This document shows positions 1-8,193 of a stretch of 64,000 nt of DNA, piece after piece (the first letter of the stretch is position 1; every line of letters starts with the position of its first letter). Both the position numbers and the translations under genes were made by a program. Origin of the DNA: Mycolicibacterium arenosum (GTDB taxonomy: Bacteria > Actinomycetota > Actinomycetes > Mycobacteriales > Mycobacteriaceae); the NCBI RefSeq assembly GCF_024320865.1, contig NZ_JANDBD010000011.1, positions 1-64,000 on the forward strand, given 5' to 3'. The notes under the pieces are model-generated. The model saw only the letters and a program-made list of their open reading frames with translations, ran no database searches and was not told where the DNA came from.

Positions 1-119
1 CCTGCAACTACCAGCGCGGCGACAAATCCACCCGGACCTACCGCACCCGCGAGCCTCAACCGGCATCATCGGTGTACGCGATGTCCTGAGACATATGTGT
101 ACGCGATGTCCCGAGACAC
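1..119 (+). mobile_element. possible remnant of an IS481-like element end
   Basis: The first 90 bases read in one frame as a short tail beginning CNYQRGD and ending in a stop at about 88-90. This could be the last residues of a DDE integrase-type transposase. It is followed by two copies of a terminal-repeat-like sequence containing GTACGCGATGTCC. In mycobacteria sequences of the form TGTxxACGATGTCC(T/C)GAGACA often form IS481-family ends; that comparison is from memory. Only the right end would lie in the window, so the call is tentative. Confidence 0.35.
72..119. repeat. 25-bp-spaced tandem repeat GTGTACGCGATGTCCYGAGACAY
   Basis: Bases 72-94 and 97-119 are near-identical 23-mers (two differences, at the Y positions), separated by 2 bases. 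They lie between the possible transposase tail and the 3' end of the enoyl-CoA hydratase gene. A duplicated IS end, or a site left by two insertions, would explain the pattern. Confidence 0.6.
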
Positions 120-156
120 CACACGTCGCTGAGCGAACGGAATCACGCCGAAATCC

Positions 157-870
157 CTAAGTGCCGCTGAAGAACTCGTCGCGCAGTCCGTCGATCCCGG
201 CCTGGATGGCCGCGATCCCGTCGCGGCGGGCCTTCAGCTTGCTGGCCCGGTGCGCCTTCACATGCAGTGTCGCGGCCGCCTCGGCCGCCACCTGCTGCGC
301 ACGCGGCAGCACCTGCTCGGGTTCGTCGACCAGCTCGTCGAGCCAGCCACCGGCCACCGCGGCGTCACCCGCGAAGGTCGCGGCCAGCGAGATGCCGCGC
401 TGGAAAGCCGCCCGCGTCAAGCGCAGTCGCATGATCTCGATCGCCGAGATCGGCAGCACCATGCCGATCGCCACCTCGTTGGCCTGGCACCGGGTCCGCG
501 GCGAGCCCACCCGGTGGTCGCCGCTCAGCAGCAGGAACGAGCCCATCGCGATCGCCGGTCCGGTCGCGGCGATGATCACCGGAACCGGGAACGACAGCAG
601 CCGGATCGACAGCTCGAAACCGCCCGAGAGCATGCCCAGCGCCGCCTCCGCGTCACCGGAGTTGAACACCCCGAGATCGAAGCCCGCCGACAGCACCTTC
701 TGGTTCCCGGCCAGCACGATCGCCTTGACCTCACCGGTTTCCGCGGACTTCTCGGCGCGATCCAGCGCCTCGTTGATGCTGGTCTGCATCGCCGGGGACA
801 GCACGTTCACCTTGCCGTCGTCGAGCGCGATCGTCGCAACGGATTCGTCCAGCGTGTAGGTGACGCTCAT
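157..870 (-). CDS. echA3: enoyl-CoA hydratase/isomerase family protein (EchA3-like)
   Basis: A 237-residue crotonase-fold protein, close to the usual length of mycobacterial EchA3. The N-terminal beta-rich segment (VTYTLDESVATIALDDGKVN) is followed by the oxyanion-hole loop around SAGFDLGVF (about residues 61-69) and the second loop around GPAIAMGSFLLLSGDHR (about 104-120). The two glutamates of a classical hydratase are not evident in the second loop, so the exact reaction (hydration or isomerisation of acyl-CoA) is uncertain. The position next to the glyoxalase-II, tRNA, rpmG and had genes matches Rv0632c. ATG start with a GAAGAG-type ribosome site. Confidence 0.85.
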   Translation of the reverse strand: MSVTYTLDESVATIALDDGKVNVLSPAMQTSINEALDRAEKSAETGEVKAIVLAGNQKVLSAGFDLGVFNSGDAEAALGMLSGGFELSIRLLSFPVPVIIAATGPAIAMGSFLLLSGDHRVGSPRTRCQANEVAIGMVLPISAIEIMRLRLTRAAFQRGISLAATFAGDAAVAGGWLDELVDEPEQVLPRAQQVAAEAAATLHVKAHRASKLKARRDGIAAIQAGIDGLRDEFFSGT

Positions 871-919
871 CGGGCTCTCTTCCTCGAGGCAGTAGTCGGC
901 CCGATGTTACTGAGCGCCG

Positions 920-1783
920 TTACGCCGGATCGCGGTGCCGCCCGCTGGCGCCCGATCGCGCGGGTTCGGCCGCCACGCCGTTCTTGATCCACGGGAATTC
1001 CAGCTCGGTGGTCTGATCGAACTGCGTTGTCCGCCAACGATCCTGGCATTCCTTGATCGCACGGTTCATGCGATCGATCTCCGTGCGGTAGACCTCGGGC
1101 CGCGAGTCCTTGATGGCGAAGTGGTAGTACGTCAGCACCGTCCGCAGCAGTTCCAGCTTCTGCTTCTCGCGCTTGGCCAGGTCGTGCGACGTCATCAACT
1201 CCAGGCGCTGGACCGGTTGCAGCGTGGCCCAGTCCAGCGTCACCTTGGTCTCGAACTCCTGGCGCTTGTTCCACATCTTGGCCATGCCCGGATCGCGGTC
1301 GGGGCGCGGCTTGTCGAAGTAGGTCAGGGTGCCGTCGAACCGCGAGCGGATGTTGCCGCCCAGTTCCTCCCGGCTGATCGCCGAGTCCCACACCGTTCGC
1401 CATTCCTGGCCGGGGGCTAGGAACGTCAGTTCGCTGGGCAGGTCGAGTTCGGCGACGTCGGGAGGTCCGTCGTAGTCGCTGTCCTCGTACGCGGCGACCG
1501 TCGGATGGTTGATGAAGTCGAGCTTGATGTCGTAGGCGGCGGTGCTGCCGAAGTTCTTCACGACGAGCTCGATCACGTGCCAGTCGGCCGCGTGCGGCTC
1601 CATGAACATCGTGACCTGCGGCCTGACCTGGTCGGCCCTGAGCTGGCGGTTCTTCTTGACCTGACGGTTGATGTACAGCAACGCGATGACGCCGAGCGTC
1701 AGTGCCGCCCATGCCGCGATCGCCAGCCAGCCGCCTGACCCCAGGTTCGCCAGATCGTCCAGTCGAGCTTGAATCCAGTCCAC
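920..1783 (-). CDS. membrane-anchored hypothetical protein, 287 aa
   Basis: One N-terminal transmembrane helix (about residues 19-38, AIAAWAALTLGVIALLYIN) is followed by a charged cytoplasmic-type domain with a beta-rich stretch (VTMFMEPHAADWHVIELVVKN) and helical C-terminal half rich in K/E/R. GTG start at 1783 preceded by GAGGGC. It sits between echA3 and a DUF2510/DUF4352 protein on the same strand and may be co-transcribed with echA3 (49-nt gap). I do not recognise a named family; the shape suggests a membrane-tethered protein whose soluble part faces the cytoplasm. Confidence 0.75.
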   Translation of the reverse strand: MDWIQARLDDLANLGSGGWLAIAAWAALTLGVIALLYINRQVKKNRQLRADQVRPQVTMFMEPHAADWHVIELVVKNFGSTAAYDIKLDFINHPTVAAYEDSDYDGPPDVAELDLPSELTFLAPGQEWRTVWDSAISREELGGNIRSRFDGTLTYFDKPRPDRDPGMAKMWNKRQEFETKVTLDWATLQPVQRLELMTSHDLAKREKQKLELLRTVLTYYHFAIKDSRPEVYRTEIDRMNRAIKECQDRWRTTQFDQTTELEFPWIKNGVAAEPARSGASGRHRDPA

Positions 1784-1889
1784 AGTGCCCTCACGTGGTC
1801 GATTCGAGTGTTGCCAGGCAGACTACTGCTTCGCTGGCGATCCCGTAAACACGTGGTCGCACCGTTGCTGGCGAACGACGCCAGTGCGG

Positions 1890-3185
1890 TCAGGACAGCG
1901 GCAGGTCCACGCCGGCGCTCATGATGTCGCCGTACACGTGAATCGAGTCGGCGGTCGTTCCGTCAGGCACGTCGAAGGCCACCGCCACGTCCAGCGTCTC
2001 ACCGGGCTGGATCTCGAACGCCACGTTGCCGTTCGCGTAGAAGTTGCCCTCGTCGTCGGTGCGGATGCTCTGCCCGTTGGCGTTGAGCGTCTGCTGCGTC
2101 AGGAGGAACGACGACGACGACTCCGATGTGTTGGTGACGTCGAGCTCGACGATCAGGAACACGCCGTCGGCGGCGACCTCAAGGCCCTCGATATCGGAGG
2201 ACTCGATGGTGTCGTAGGTGTCGACGTTCGTGACCCGGAACGTGAACGGGCCGTCGGTGACCTCGCCGCTGGGCGGCGCCGCAGCGGTCGTCTCCGCCGA
2301 GGTCGCCTCGCTCTCCGATGTCTCGGTGGTCTCCGACGCGCTGGCCCTGGTCTGCGAGGTCGAGGTGCTGGCCGATTCCGTCTTGTCGTCCTTCTTGAAG
2401 ACGAAGAAGTAGGACAGCACCAGCGCGGCGATCAACACCACGGCGGCGATCGCGCCACCGATGATGAGGATCAGCTTGGTGTTGTTGCCGCCTCCACCGC
2501 CGGGCGCGCCGGACGAGTAGTCCGGCGGAGCCCCCGGCGGACCCGGCGGGGGCGGGTAGGACGCCGCATACGATGCGCCACCGGGCGGACTCGACGGCTG
2601 GCCGTATCCGGGAGGAGGCGTCGTCGGGGGCGGGCCGTATCCGGCAGGCGGGGTCGATGCAGGGGTCGACGCCGGGTAGGCCGGCGTCTCGTAGGTGGCG
2701 GTGGGCGGCTCGTAGGACGGTGTGACCGGCGGGTCGAAGGTGGGCGCCATCTGGGTTTCGGACGAGGGCTGCGCCTCCGCGGCGGGGGAATCCCACGACG
2801 GCATGGGCGGGGTTTCCCACGACGACGGGAACACCGGATCGGCCGGGGCCTCGGCGACGGAAGCGTCCGAAGCAGGGGCGGCGTCGGCGGCCGGGGCGTC
2901 CGCAACCGGGGTGGCGTCCGCGACGGGCGCGGCCTCCGGCGTCGGCTCGACCGGCGGCGTCACCATCGGAATCACCGTGGTCGCCCCTTCAGGCGGCGGC
3001 AGCTTCACGATCGACGTGGGCTGCTCGCTGAAGTTGTACTCGGCGGGCGGCTGGGCCGACTCCTGCGCCGGTTCCGCAGGCGCTCCGGGTGGCGGCGTGC
3101 GGTGCTCCGTCCAGAGGGTTCCGTCCCAGTAGCGCAGGCCACCGGGCACCTCGGTGTCGGGGTACCAGCCAGCAGGTGTCGTCAT
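1890..3185 (-). CDS. DUF2510 - proline-rich - TM - DUF4352 membrane protein
   Basis: The N-terminus has the DUF2510 signature (PAGWYPDTEVPGGLRYWDG, residues about 4-22), typical of actinobacterial membrane proteins. A long Pro/Ala/Ser/Thr-rich linker (about 50-255) with GYGPPP and GYGQPSS repeats follows. One transmembrane helix (LILIIGGAIAAVVLIAALVL) leads to a Ser/Thr/Glu linker and an extracytoplasmic DUF4352 beta-sandwich (FRVTNVDTYDT to the end). The start is placed at the ATG at 3185, with GGGAGG 8 nt upstream, rather than 16 codons earlier. DUF4352 domains bind unknown ligands outside the membrane. The gene at 4084 carries a related DUF4352-type domain without the rest. Confidence 0.85.
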   Translation of the reverse strand: MTTPAGWYPDTEVPGGLRYWDGTLWTEHRTPPPGAPAEPAQESAQPPAEYNFSEQPTSIVKLPPPEGATTVIPMVTPPVEPTPEAAPVADATPVADAPAADAAPASDASVAEAPADPVFPSSWETPPMPSWDSPAAEAQPSSETQMAPTFDPPVTPSYEPPTATYETPAYPASTPASTPPAGYGPPPTTPPPGYGQPSSPPGGASYAASYPPPPGPPGAPPDYSSGAPGGGGGNNTKLILIIGGAIAAVVLIAALVLSYFFVFKKDDKTESASTSTSQTRASASETTETSESEATSAETTAAAPPSGEVTDGPFTFRVTNVDTYDTIESSDIEGLEVAADGVFLIVELDVTNTSESSSSFLLTQQTLNANGQSIRTDDEGNFYANGNVAFEIQPGETLDVAVAFDVPDGTTADSIHVYGDIMSAGVDLPLS

Positions 3186-3261
3186 CCCAGGGTCCTCCCA
3201 GTCAGGCGCCTCACAGACGTCGCGACCGGACAATAGCGCAGGTCAGCAACCGCCGCGTGGA

Positions 3262-3978
3262 TTAGCCGCCCATCACCATGCGCCACTGGTCCAGATTGCT
3301 CGCGCGATAGACGTAATTCGTTTTGCGGACGTCGGACAGCGACGCGCTGGGCTCCTGCGAATACCAGTGGCCGGGGAACACCGTCGGGTCACCGGGCAGC
3401 GCCGCGAGAGCCTGCAGGCTGCGGAACATCTCGTCGACGTCGCCGCCGGGGAAGTCGGTGCGGCCGCAGCCCTCGAGGAACAGCGTGTCACCCGCGACCA
3501 GGCGTCCGTCGAGCAGGAAGCACTGGCTGCCCGGCGTGTGTCCGGGCGTGTGCAGCAGCTCGATGTCGACGGCGCCGACGGCCACCTTGTCGCCGTGCTC
3601 GTGAGAGGTCAAGTCGCTCAACGGGATTCCAGTGACTCGCGAAACCCAGTCGGCCTCGTGAGTGTTGACGTGGACGGGAACGCTGACCCGCTCGAGCAGT
3701 TCGGCGAGGCCCTTGAGCTCGAAGCCCATCATCGACCCGCCCACGTGGTCGGGGTGGTGGTGGCTGACGAGCACCCCGGACAGGTGCAGACCGTCGTTCT
3801 CCAGGATGTCGAGGAGGTCGTTGGCCGCGTACGCCGGATCGACGACGACGCAGTCGCCGGTCTCGCGGTCGCCGATGAGATAGGCGAAGTTGCGCATCTG
3901 CTGGGCGATCACGTCGTTCGCCGCGAAATCGCGGCCCGACAGCAGCTGACGGAAGTAGAGGCGATCCGGTTCTGACAT
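3262..3978 (-). CDS. metallo-beta-lactamase-fold hydrolase, glyoxalase II-like
   Basis: A 238-residue MBL-fold enzyme. The zinc-binding motif SHHHPDHVGG (about residues 72-81), the second His in HTPGHTPGS, the bridging Asp in VAGDTLF and the final His in FPGHWY are all present, so a binuclear metal site is expected. Family members hydrolyse S-acyl-glutathione or other thioesters; since mycobacteria use mycothiol, an acyl-mycothiol-type substrate is an inference. Start at the ATG at 3978 (MSEPDRLYF), 21 codons inside the longest frame. Position matches Rv0634c. Confidence 0.88.
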   Translation of the reverse strand: MSEPDRLYFRQLLSGRDFAANDVIAQQMRNFAYLIGDRETGDCVVVDPAYAANDLLDILENDGLHLSGVLVSHHHPDHVGGSMMGFELKGLAELLERVSVPVHVNTHEADWVSRVTGIPLSDLTSHEHGDKVAVGAVDIELLHTPGHTPGSQCFLLDGRLVAGDTLFLEGCGRTDFPGGDVDEMFRSLQALAALPGDPTVFPGHWYSQEPSASLSDVRKTNYVYRASNLDQWRMVMGG

Positions 3979-4083
3979 GGGGCAAGAGTAGGCAGTGACG
4001 ATCCTGCTGCTGCGCCGGGAGTCCGAGCGGACTAGCCTCAACTACCAGCAATCGACCAGCTCGCTCACAGGAAGACCGGCAAC

Positions 4084-4587
4084 GTGGCGGCATCCGAAAC
4101 GCAGACTTCGAGCACGCGCTACCTAAGCGGGATGCTCGCTGCCGTGCTGGTCGCGGTGGCGGTGTCGGTGGGCGTCGCGTTCTCGGTGGCCGACCGCGCA
4201 CACGGGGCGGAGAGCGTCGACGCCCGCACCGGCGACCTGGCGTTCGTCGTGCACCGCGTCGAGACCACCGACGTCATCGCCGACCCCGAGTACCCGACGG
4301 ACAACGTGAGCGCCGACGGCCGCTTCGTCGTCGTCAAGCTCACCGTCATCAACACCTCGGACGACCGGGAGGTCTTCCACGCCGCCTTCAGCACGCTGTC
4401 CGACGGCGCCGCGCAGTACGAGGTGGAGCCGGCGGCGTGGCACTACGTCGGCAACGCCGATCGGGCGCTGGGGCCGCGCGAGTCGATCGAGGCGGCGTTG
4501 GTGTTCGACGTGCCGAGAGGCGCGGATCCGCGGGCGATCGTGCTCCGCACCGAACCCGCGTCGACCGGCGTGTCCGTCCCGTTGTGA
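4084..4587 (+). CDS. secreted DUF4352-type protein
   Basis: 167 residues from the GTG at 4084. A hydrophobic N-terminal segment (LAAVLVAVAVSVGVAFSV) ends in a signal-peptidase-like site near AHGAES; the rest resembles the DUF4352 beta-sandwich (FVVVKLTVINTSDDREVF; VFDVPRGADP). An internal ATG at 4132 would give a shorter signal peptide and is an alternative start. It is divergent from the glyoxalase-II-like gene and reads towards the tRNA genes. It resembles the C-terminal domain encoded at 1890-3185, so the two may be related by duplication. Confidence 0.75.
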   Translation: MAASETQTSSTRYLSGMLAAVLVAVAVSVGVAFSVADRAHGAESVDARTGDLAFVVHRVETTDVIADPEYPTDNVSADGRFVVVKLTVINTSDDREVFHAAFSTLSDGAAQYEVEPAAWHYVGNADRALGPRESIEAALVFDVPRGADPRAIVLRTEPASTGVSVPL

Positions 4588-4617
4588 CGGCCGTTCGCCG
4601 AGCGCGCACTTACTGGT

Positions 4618-4647
4618 TTGGCTGCGCAGAGTCCGAGAATGTACCCT
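4618..4647 (+). promoter_or_regulatory. putative promoter of the tRNA-Thr/tRNA-Met/rpmG unit
   Basis: A TTGGCT box at 4618-4623 and TACCCT at 4642-4647 are 18 nt apart, with an extended-minus-10 TG just before the second box. The transcript would start about 25-30 nt before tRNA-Thr. Based on sequence match only. Confidence 0.4.
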
Positions 4648-4679
4648 CTTTAAGGCTCGCGGCACTGCAGCGAGGCAAG

Positions 4680-4752
4680 GCCCCCTTAGCTCAGTCGGTA
4701 GAGCGTTTCCATGGTAAGGAAAAGGTCAACGGTTCGATTCCGTTAGGGGGCT
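4680..4752 (+). tRNA. tRNA-Thr (anticodon GGT)
   Basis: A 73-nt cloverleaf. The acceptor strand GCCCCCT (4680-4686) pairs with AGGGGGC (4745-4751). The D arm, the anticodon loop CATGGTAAG with anticodon GGT, and the T arm GGTTCGATTCC are canonical. CCA is not encoded. It lies 46 nt before tRNA-Met. Confidence 0.95.
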
Positions 4753-4798
4753 CGGTTTGGGCGCGCTCGGTGCTAAGACTTGAGTGCGATCCGTCCGG

Positions 4799-4872
4799 GG
4801 CGGTGTAGCTCAGCTGGTTAGAGCGCACGACTCATAATCGTGAGGTCGGGGGATCGAGCCCCCCCACCGCTA
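4799..4872 (+). tRNA. tRNA-Met, elongator type (anticodon CAT)
   Basis: A 74-nt cloverleaf. Acceptor GGCGGTG (4799-4805) pairs with CACCGCT (4865-4871, one G-U pair). The anticodon loop is CTCATAA. A paired first base argues for elongator rather than initiator tRNA. CCA is not encoded. rpmG starts 32 nt later. Confidence 0.93.
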
Positions 4873-4904
4873 CAGAGCACTAGAAACGACGAAGGACTGA
4901 AGAC

Positions 4905-5072
4905 GTGGCCTCAAGTACTGACGTACGGCCCAAGATCACCTTGGCCTGCGAGGTGTGCAAGCACCGCAACTACATCACCAAGAAGAACCGCCGCAACGAT
5001 CCCGATCGCCTCGAGATCAAGAAGTTCTGCCCGAACTGCGGCACGCATCAGCCGCACAAGGAATCGCGCTAG
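4905..5072 (+). CDS. rpmG: 50S ribosomal protein L33, zinc-ribbon (C+) form
   Basis: A 55-residue ORF with a GTG start at 4905 and GAAGGA upstream. It has the L33 core ([20 protein letters not shown]) and two CxxC pairs (CEVC at about 16-19, CPNC at about 43-46), the zinc-binding form. In mycobacteria this C+ copy is housekeeping, while a C- paralogue is used in zinc limitation. It follows the tRNA genes and precedes hadA, as rpmG2 does in M. tuberculosis. Below 60 codons, so easily missed. Confidence 0.95.
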
Positions 5073-5078
5073 CGGTTC

Positions 5079-5102
5079 CACCCTCGGGCTCAGCCCGGGG
5101 TG
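5079..5102 (+). terminator. hairpin between rpmG and hadA
   Basis: CACCCTCGGGCT (5079-5090) faces AGCCCGGGGTG (5092-5102), forming a GC-rich stem with one bulged base and a 1-nt gap. There is no T tract. It may partly terminate or process the transcript before hadA. Confidence 0.45.
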
Positions 5103-5121
5103 AACGGTAGGTTCACTGACT

Positions 5122-5598
5122 GTGGCTCTGTCGCCTGACATCGTCGGGAAGCACTTCCGATACCCCGATCACTACGTGGTCGGGCGCGAGAAGCTTCGTG
5201 AGTACGCCGTTGCGGTCAAGAACGACGACGCCGCCCTGCACGATGACGCCGCGGCCGCCGAACTCGGGCATGCGACGCTTCCGGCGGCGCTGACCTTCAT
5301 CTCGGTGTTCGGTTACACGGCGCAGCTCGCGTTCTTCGACAACGCCAACATCGGCATCAAGGACGCGAAGATCGTCCAGGTCGACCAGGCCCTGAAGTTC
5401 GTCAGGCCGATCTTCGCCGGGGACAAGCTGTTCTGCGACGTCTACGTCGACTCGGTGCGGCAGGCCCACGGCACGGACATCATCGTGACCAAGAACATCA
5501 TCACGAACGAGGCCGGCGACGTCGTGCAGGAGAGTTACACCACCCTGGCGGGTCGATCGGGCGAAGGAGAAGAGGGTTTCAACGATGGCACTGCGTGA
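5122..5598 (+). CDS. hadA: (3R)-hydroxyacyl-ACP dehydratase subunit HadA
   Basis: 158 residues, the same length as M. tuberculosis HadA. Hotdog-fold subunit that lacks the catalytic Asp/His pair and shapes the acyl-binding channel in the HadAB heterodimer of FAS-II, which dehydrates 3-hydroxyacyl-ACP during meromycolate elongation in the cytoplasm. The YPDHYVVGREKLREYAVAVK opening and the FISVFGYTAQLAFFD segment are characteristic. GTG start at 5122. The 3' end overlaps hadB by 14 nt, so translation is probably coupled. Confidence 0.96.
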   Translation: MALSPDIVGKHFRYPDHYVVGREKLREYAVAVKNDDAALHDDAAAAELGHATLPAALTFISVFGYTAQLAFFDNANIGIKDAKIVQVDQALKFVRPIFAGDKLFCDVYVDSVRQAHGTDIIVTKNIITNEAGDVVQESYTTLAGRSGEGEEGFNDGTA

Positions 5599-6013
5599 GT
5601 TCGATTCGGTGAAGGTGGGTGACACGCTTCCCGAGAAGACGATCCCGCTGACGCGCGGCGACCTGGTCAACTACGCCGGCGTGTCCGGCGACCTCAACCC
5701 GATCCACTGGGACGACGAGATCGCCAAGCAGGTCGGCCTCGACACCGCCATCGCCCACGGCATGCTGACGATGGGGCTCGGCGGCGGCTACGTCACCTCC
5801 TGGGTCGGCGACCCGGCCGCGGTCACCGAGTACAACGTCAGGTTCACCGCCGTCGTGCCGGTCCCGAACGACGGCGTGGGTGCTGAAATCGTCTTCAACG
5901 GTCGCGTGAAATCCGTTGACCCGGAAGACAAGTCGGTCGTGATCGCGCTATCCGCCACGACCGGGGGGAAGAAGATCTTCGGCCGCGCCGTCGCCACCGC
6001 GAAGCTGGCGTGA
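5585..6013 (+). CDS. hadB: (3R)-hydroxyacyl-ACP dehydratase catalytic subunit HadB
   Basis: 142 residues, the same length as the M. tuberculosis protein. The catalytic hydratase-2 motif is intact: Asp36 and His41 in SGDLNPIHWDDE, followed by IAHGML. HadB supplies the active site to both HadAB and HadBC of FAS-II. The start overlaps hadA and hadC begins 3 nt after the stop, so hadABC is one translationally coupled unit. Confidence 0.97.
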   Translation: MALREFDSVKVGDTLPEKTIPLTRGDLVNYAGVSGDLNPIHWDDEIAKQVGLDTAIAHGMLTMGLGGGYVTSWVGDPAAVTEYNVRFTAVVPVPNDGVGAEIVFNGRVKSVDPEDKSVVIALSATTGGKKIFGRAVATAKLA

Positions 6014-6016
6014 CGC

Positions 6017-6550
6017 GTGGCACTCAAGACTGACATCCGCGGGATGGTCTGGAAGTACCCCGACGTCTTCGTCGTGGGCAGGGAGCAGGTTCGCCAGTAC
6101 GCCAGGGCCGTGAAGTCGGCGCATCCGGCGACCATCGACGAGGCCGCCGCGGCGGAGCTGGGTCACGAGGCTCCGATCGCGCCGTTGACGTTCGCCGCGA
6201 TCTTCGCGGTGATGATCCAGAACCACTTCTTCCAGCACGTCGACATCGGCCTGGAGGCCATGCAGATCGTGCAGGTCGACCAGAGGTTCACCTTCCACCG
6301 CCCGATCCGGGTCGGTGACCGTCTGACGGGAACCATGCACATCGAGTCGGTCGACGAGCGCTTCGGTGCCGACATCGTCACCACCCGCAACGTGTGCGCC
6401 GAACAGGACGGCACGGTCGTCATGGAGGCGTTCACCACGCTGATGGGCCACGAGGGTGATAACTCGATCTCGGCGAAGTGGGATCCGGAAACCGGTCAGG
6501 TGGTGCGAACGGCGGTCAAGGCCGGCGGTTCGGCCGCTGGAACGGATTAG
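6017..6550 (+). CDS. hadC: (3R)-hydroxyacyl-ACP dehydratase subunit HadC
   Basis: 177 residues, paralogous to HadA along its length (YPDVFVVGREQVRQYARAVK; VQVDQRFTFHRPIRVGDRL). Non-catalytic partner of HadB in HadBC, which handles longer meromycolate intermediates. GTG start at 6017. The C-terminus (after about residue 150) is a little longer than in M. tuberculosis and is low in complexity. Followed by about 120 nt and tRNA-Trp. Confidence 0.95.
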   Translation: MALKTDIRGMVWKYPDVFVVGREQVRQYARAVKSAHPATIDEAAAAELGHEAPIAPLTFAAIFAVMIQNHFFQHVDIGLEAMQIVQVDQRFTFHRPIRVGDRLTGTMHIESVDERFGADIVTTRNVCAEQDGTVVMEAFTTLMGHEGDNSISAKWDPETGQVVRTAVKAGGSAAGTD

Positions 6551-6668
6551 TAACCGACACCAGGGCCGTTGTACACTCGGTCCTCGGGGTTTCCCCAATT
6601 CAGCGCGCTGTCCGTCGGTGTGTCATCGGCCGATCGGGGAGCGCGTGAATTGTGTAAGCCCCACCCGA

Positions 6669-6741
<73 letters not shown>

Positions 6742-6816
6742 CTGAAGGCGAATACTCGACACGCGTGGACACTGGAGAGTGACCACCACACCGGACGAAG
6801 GATTAGGGAGCACGCG

Positions 6817-7248
6817 GTGAGCGACGAGCGCGACGGTGCCGGCTCCGCAGGCGACGACACGGGTACCGACGACACTCCCGGTACCGGCGACGACCGTGCG
6901 CAGACGACGGTCGTAACGCGACCCCAGCGGCCCACCGGTAAGCGACCCCGCCGGGAGGTCGCCGATTCGGACGCCGCGCCCGCGACCGAGGTCAAGCTGA
7001 CGAAGAACGGCGACGGCACGAAGAAGCCGAAGGCCGCGAAGAAGACCGGGCCGTCCCGGAACCCGATCATGTTCGTCGTCAACTACCTGAAGCAGGTCGT
7101 TGCCGAGCTGCGCAAGGTGATCTGGCCGAACCGCAAGCAGATGGTCAGCTACACCACCGTCGTGCTGATCTTCCTGGCGTTCATGGTGGCGCTGATCGGC
7201 GGCGTCGACCTGGGGCTGGCCAAGCTGATCACGCTGGTGTTCGGCTGA
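6817..7248 (+). CDS. secE: preprotein translocase subunit SecE
   Basis: 143 residues from the GTG at 6817, preceded by TAGGGAG; longer in-frame starts would run into the tRNA and are rejected. A disordered, acidic then lysine-rich N-terminal half (to about residue 90) precedes the SecE core: the amphipathic helix VVNYLKQVVAELRKVIWPNRKQ and one transmembrane helix (TTVVLIFLAFMVALIGGVDL). SecE clamps SecY in the inner-membrane SecYEG channel. First gene of the secE-nusG-rplK-rplA run. Confidence 0.96.
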   Translation: MSDERDGAGSAGDDTGTDDTPGTGDDRAQTTVVTRPQRPTGKRPRREVADSDAAPATEVKLTKNGDGTKKPKAAKKTGPSRNPIMFVVNYLKQVVAELRKVIWPNRKQMVSYTTVVLIFLAFMVALIGGVDLGLAKLITLVFG

Positions 7249-7294
7249 CCGAGCCACTGCGCGATTGACCGATGTTTAGAGAGGAACCACTACC

Positions 7295-8155
7295 GTGACG
7301 AGCTTCGAAGGCGAATCCGCCTCGGCTGTGTCCGAGGCACGCATTGAAGCCGCGGATCCGACGACCGTGATCGCCGACGAGACGGCCGAGCACCTCGAGG
7401 AGACGAGTGCTGCCGAGGCCGTCGAGGAGGCGACGCCCGACTCCGAGGCCGACGCCGCCGCCGACGATGCGCCGGCCGCCGACGAGGCGCCCGCGGCTGA
7501 GGACGAGTCGACTGAGTCCGCCGAAGAGCTGGACCCGGTTGAGGCGCTGAAGAAGGAACTGCGGCTCAAGCCCGGCGACTGGTACGTCATCCACTCCTAC
7601 GCCGGTTACGAGAACAAGGTGAAGGCCAACCTCGAGACCCGCGTGCAGAACCTCGACGTCGGCGACTACATCTTCCAGGTCGAGGTCCCGACCGAAGAAG
7701 TCACCGAGATCAAGAACGGCCAGCGCAAGCAGGTCAACCGCAAGGTGCTGCCCGGCTACATCCTGGTCCGCATGGAACTCAACGACGAGTCGTGGGGCGC
7801 GGTGCGCAACACGCCCGGCGTCACCGGCTTCGTCGGCGCCACGTCGCGGCCGTCGCCGCTGACGCTGAACGACGTGACGAAGTTCCTGCTGCCGCCCGCC
7901 GCGGCGAAGAAGCCGGCCAAGTCGACCTCGGCGGCCTCGGCTGCCGCGTCGTCGGAGGCCACGCTCGAGCGTCCCGAAATCCTGGTCGATTTCGAGGTCG
8001 GCGAGTCGGTCACCGTCATGGACGGGCCGTTCGCCACGCTGCCCGCGTCGATCAGCGAGGTCAATGCCGAGCAGCAGAAGCTCAAGGTGCTGGTGTCCAT
8101 CTTCGGACGCGAGACACCCGTCGAACTGACCTTCACGCAGGTCGCAAAGATCTAA
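7295..8155 (+). CDS. nusG: transcription termination/antitermination factor NusG
   Basis: 286 residues, GTG start with GAGAGGA upstream. The first ~90 residues are a very acidic, Ala/Glu/Asp-rich extension of the kind seen in actinobacterial NusG. The NGN domain follows (DWYVIHSYAGYENKVKANLE; LPGYILVRMEL, about 95-200), then a Ser/Ala linker and a KOW domain (VGESVTVMDGPFATLPASI, to the end). NusG binds RNA polymerase and modulates pausing and Rho-dependent termination. 46 nt after secE. Confidence 0.96.
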   Translation: MTSFEGESASAVSEARIEAADPTTVIADETAEHLEETSAAEAVEEATPDSEADAAADDAPAADEAPAAEDESTESAEELDPVEALKKELRLKPGDWYVIHSYAGYENKVKANLETRVQNLDVGDYIFQVEVPTEEVTEIKNGQRKQVNRKVLPGYILVRMELNDESWGAVRNTPGVTGFVGATSRPSPLTLNDVTKFLLPPAAAKKPAKSTSAASAAASSEATLERPEILVDFEVGESVTVMDGPFATLPASISEVNAEQQKLKVLVSIFGRETPVELTFTQVAKI

Positions 8156-8193
8156 CGGGCATCCGGCCCGCCAAGAAAGGAAACACCACAGCT

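Noticed and set aside
161..987. Long plus-strand frames opposite echA3
   Set aside because: Shadows of a high-GC gene on the other strand; Arg/Ser/His-rich sequence with no family motif.
1785..3236. 483-codon plus-strand frame opposite the DUF2510 protein
   Set aside because: Arginine/glycine-rich low-complexity translation caused by the Pro-rich gene on the minus strand.
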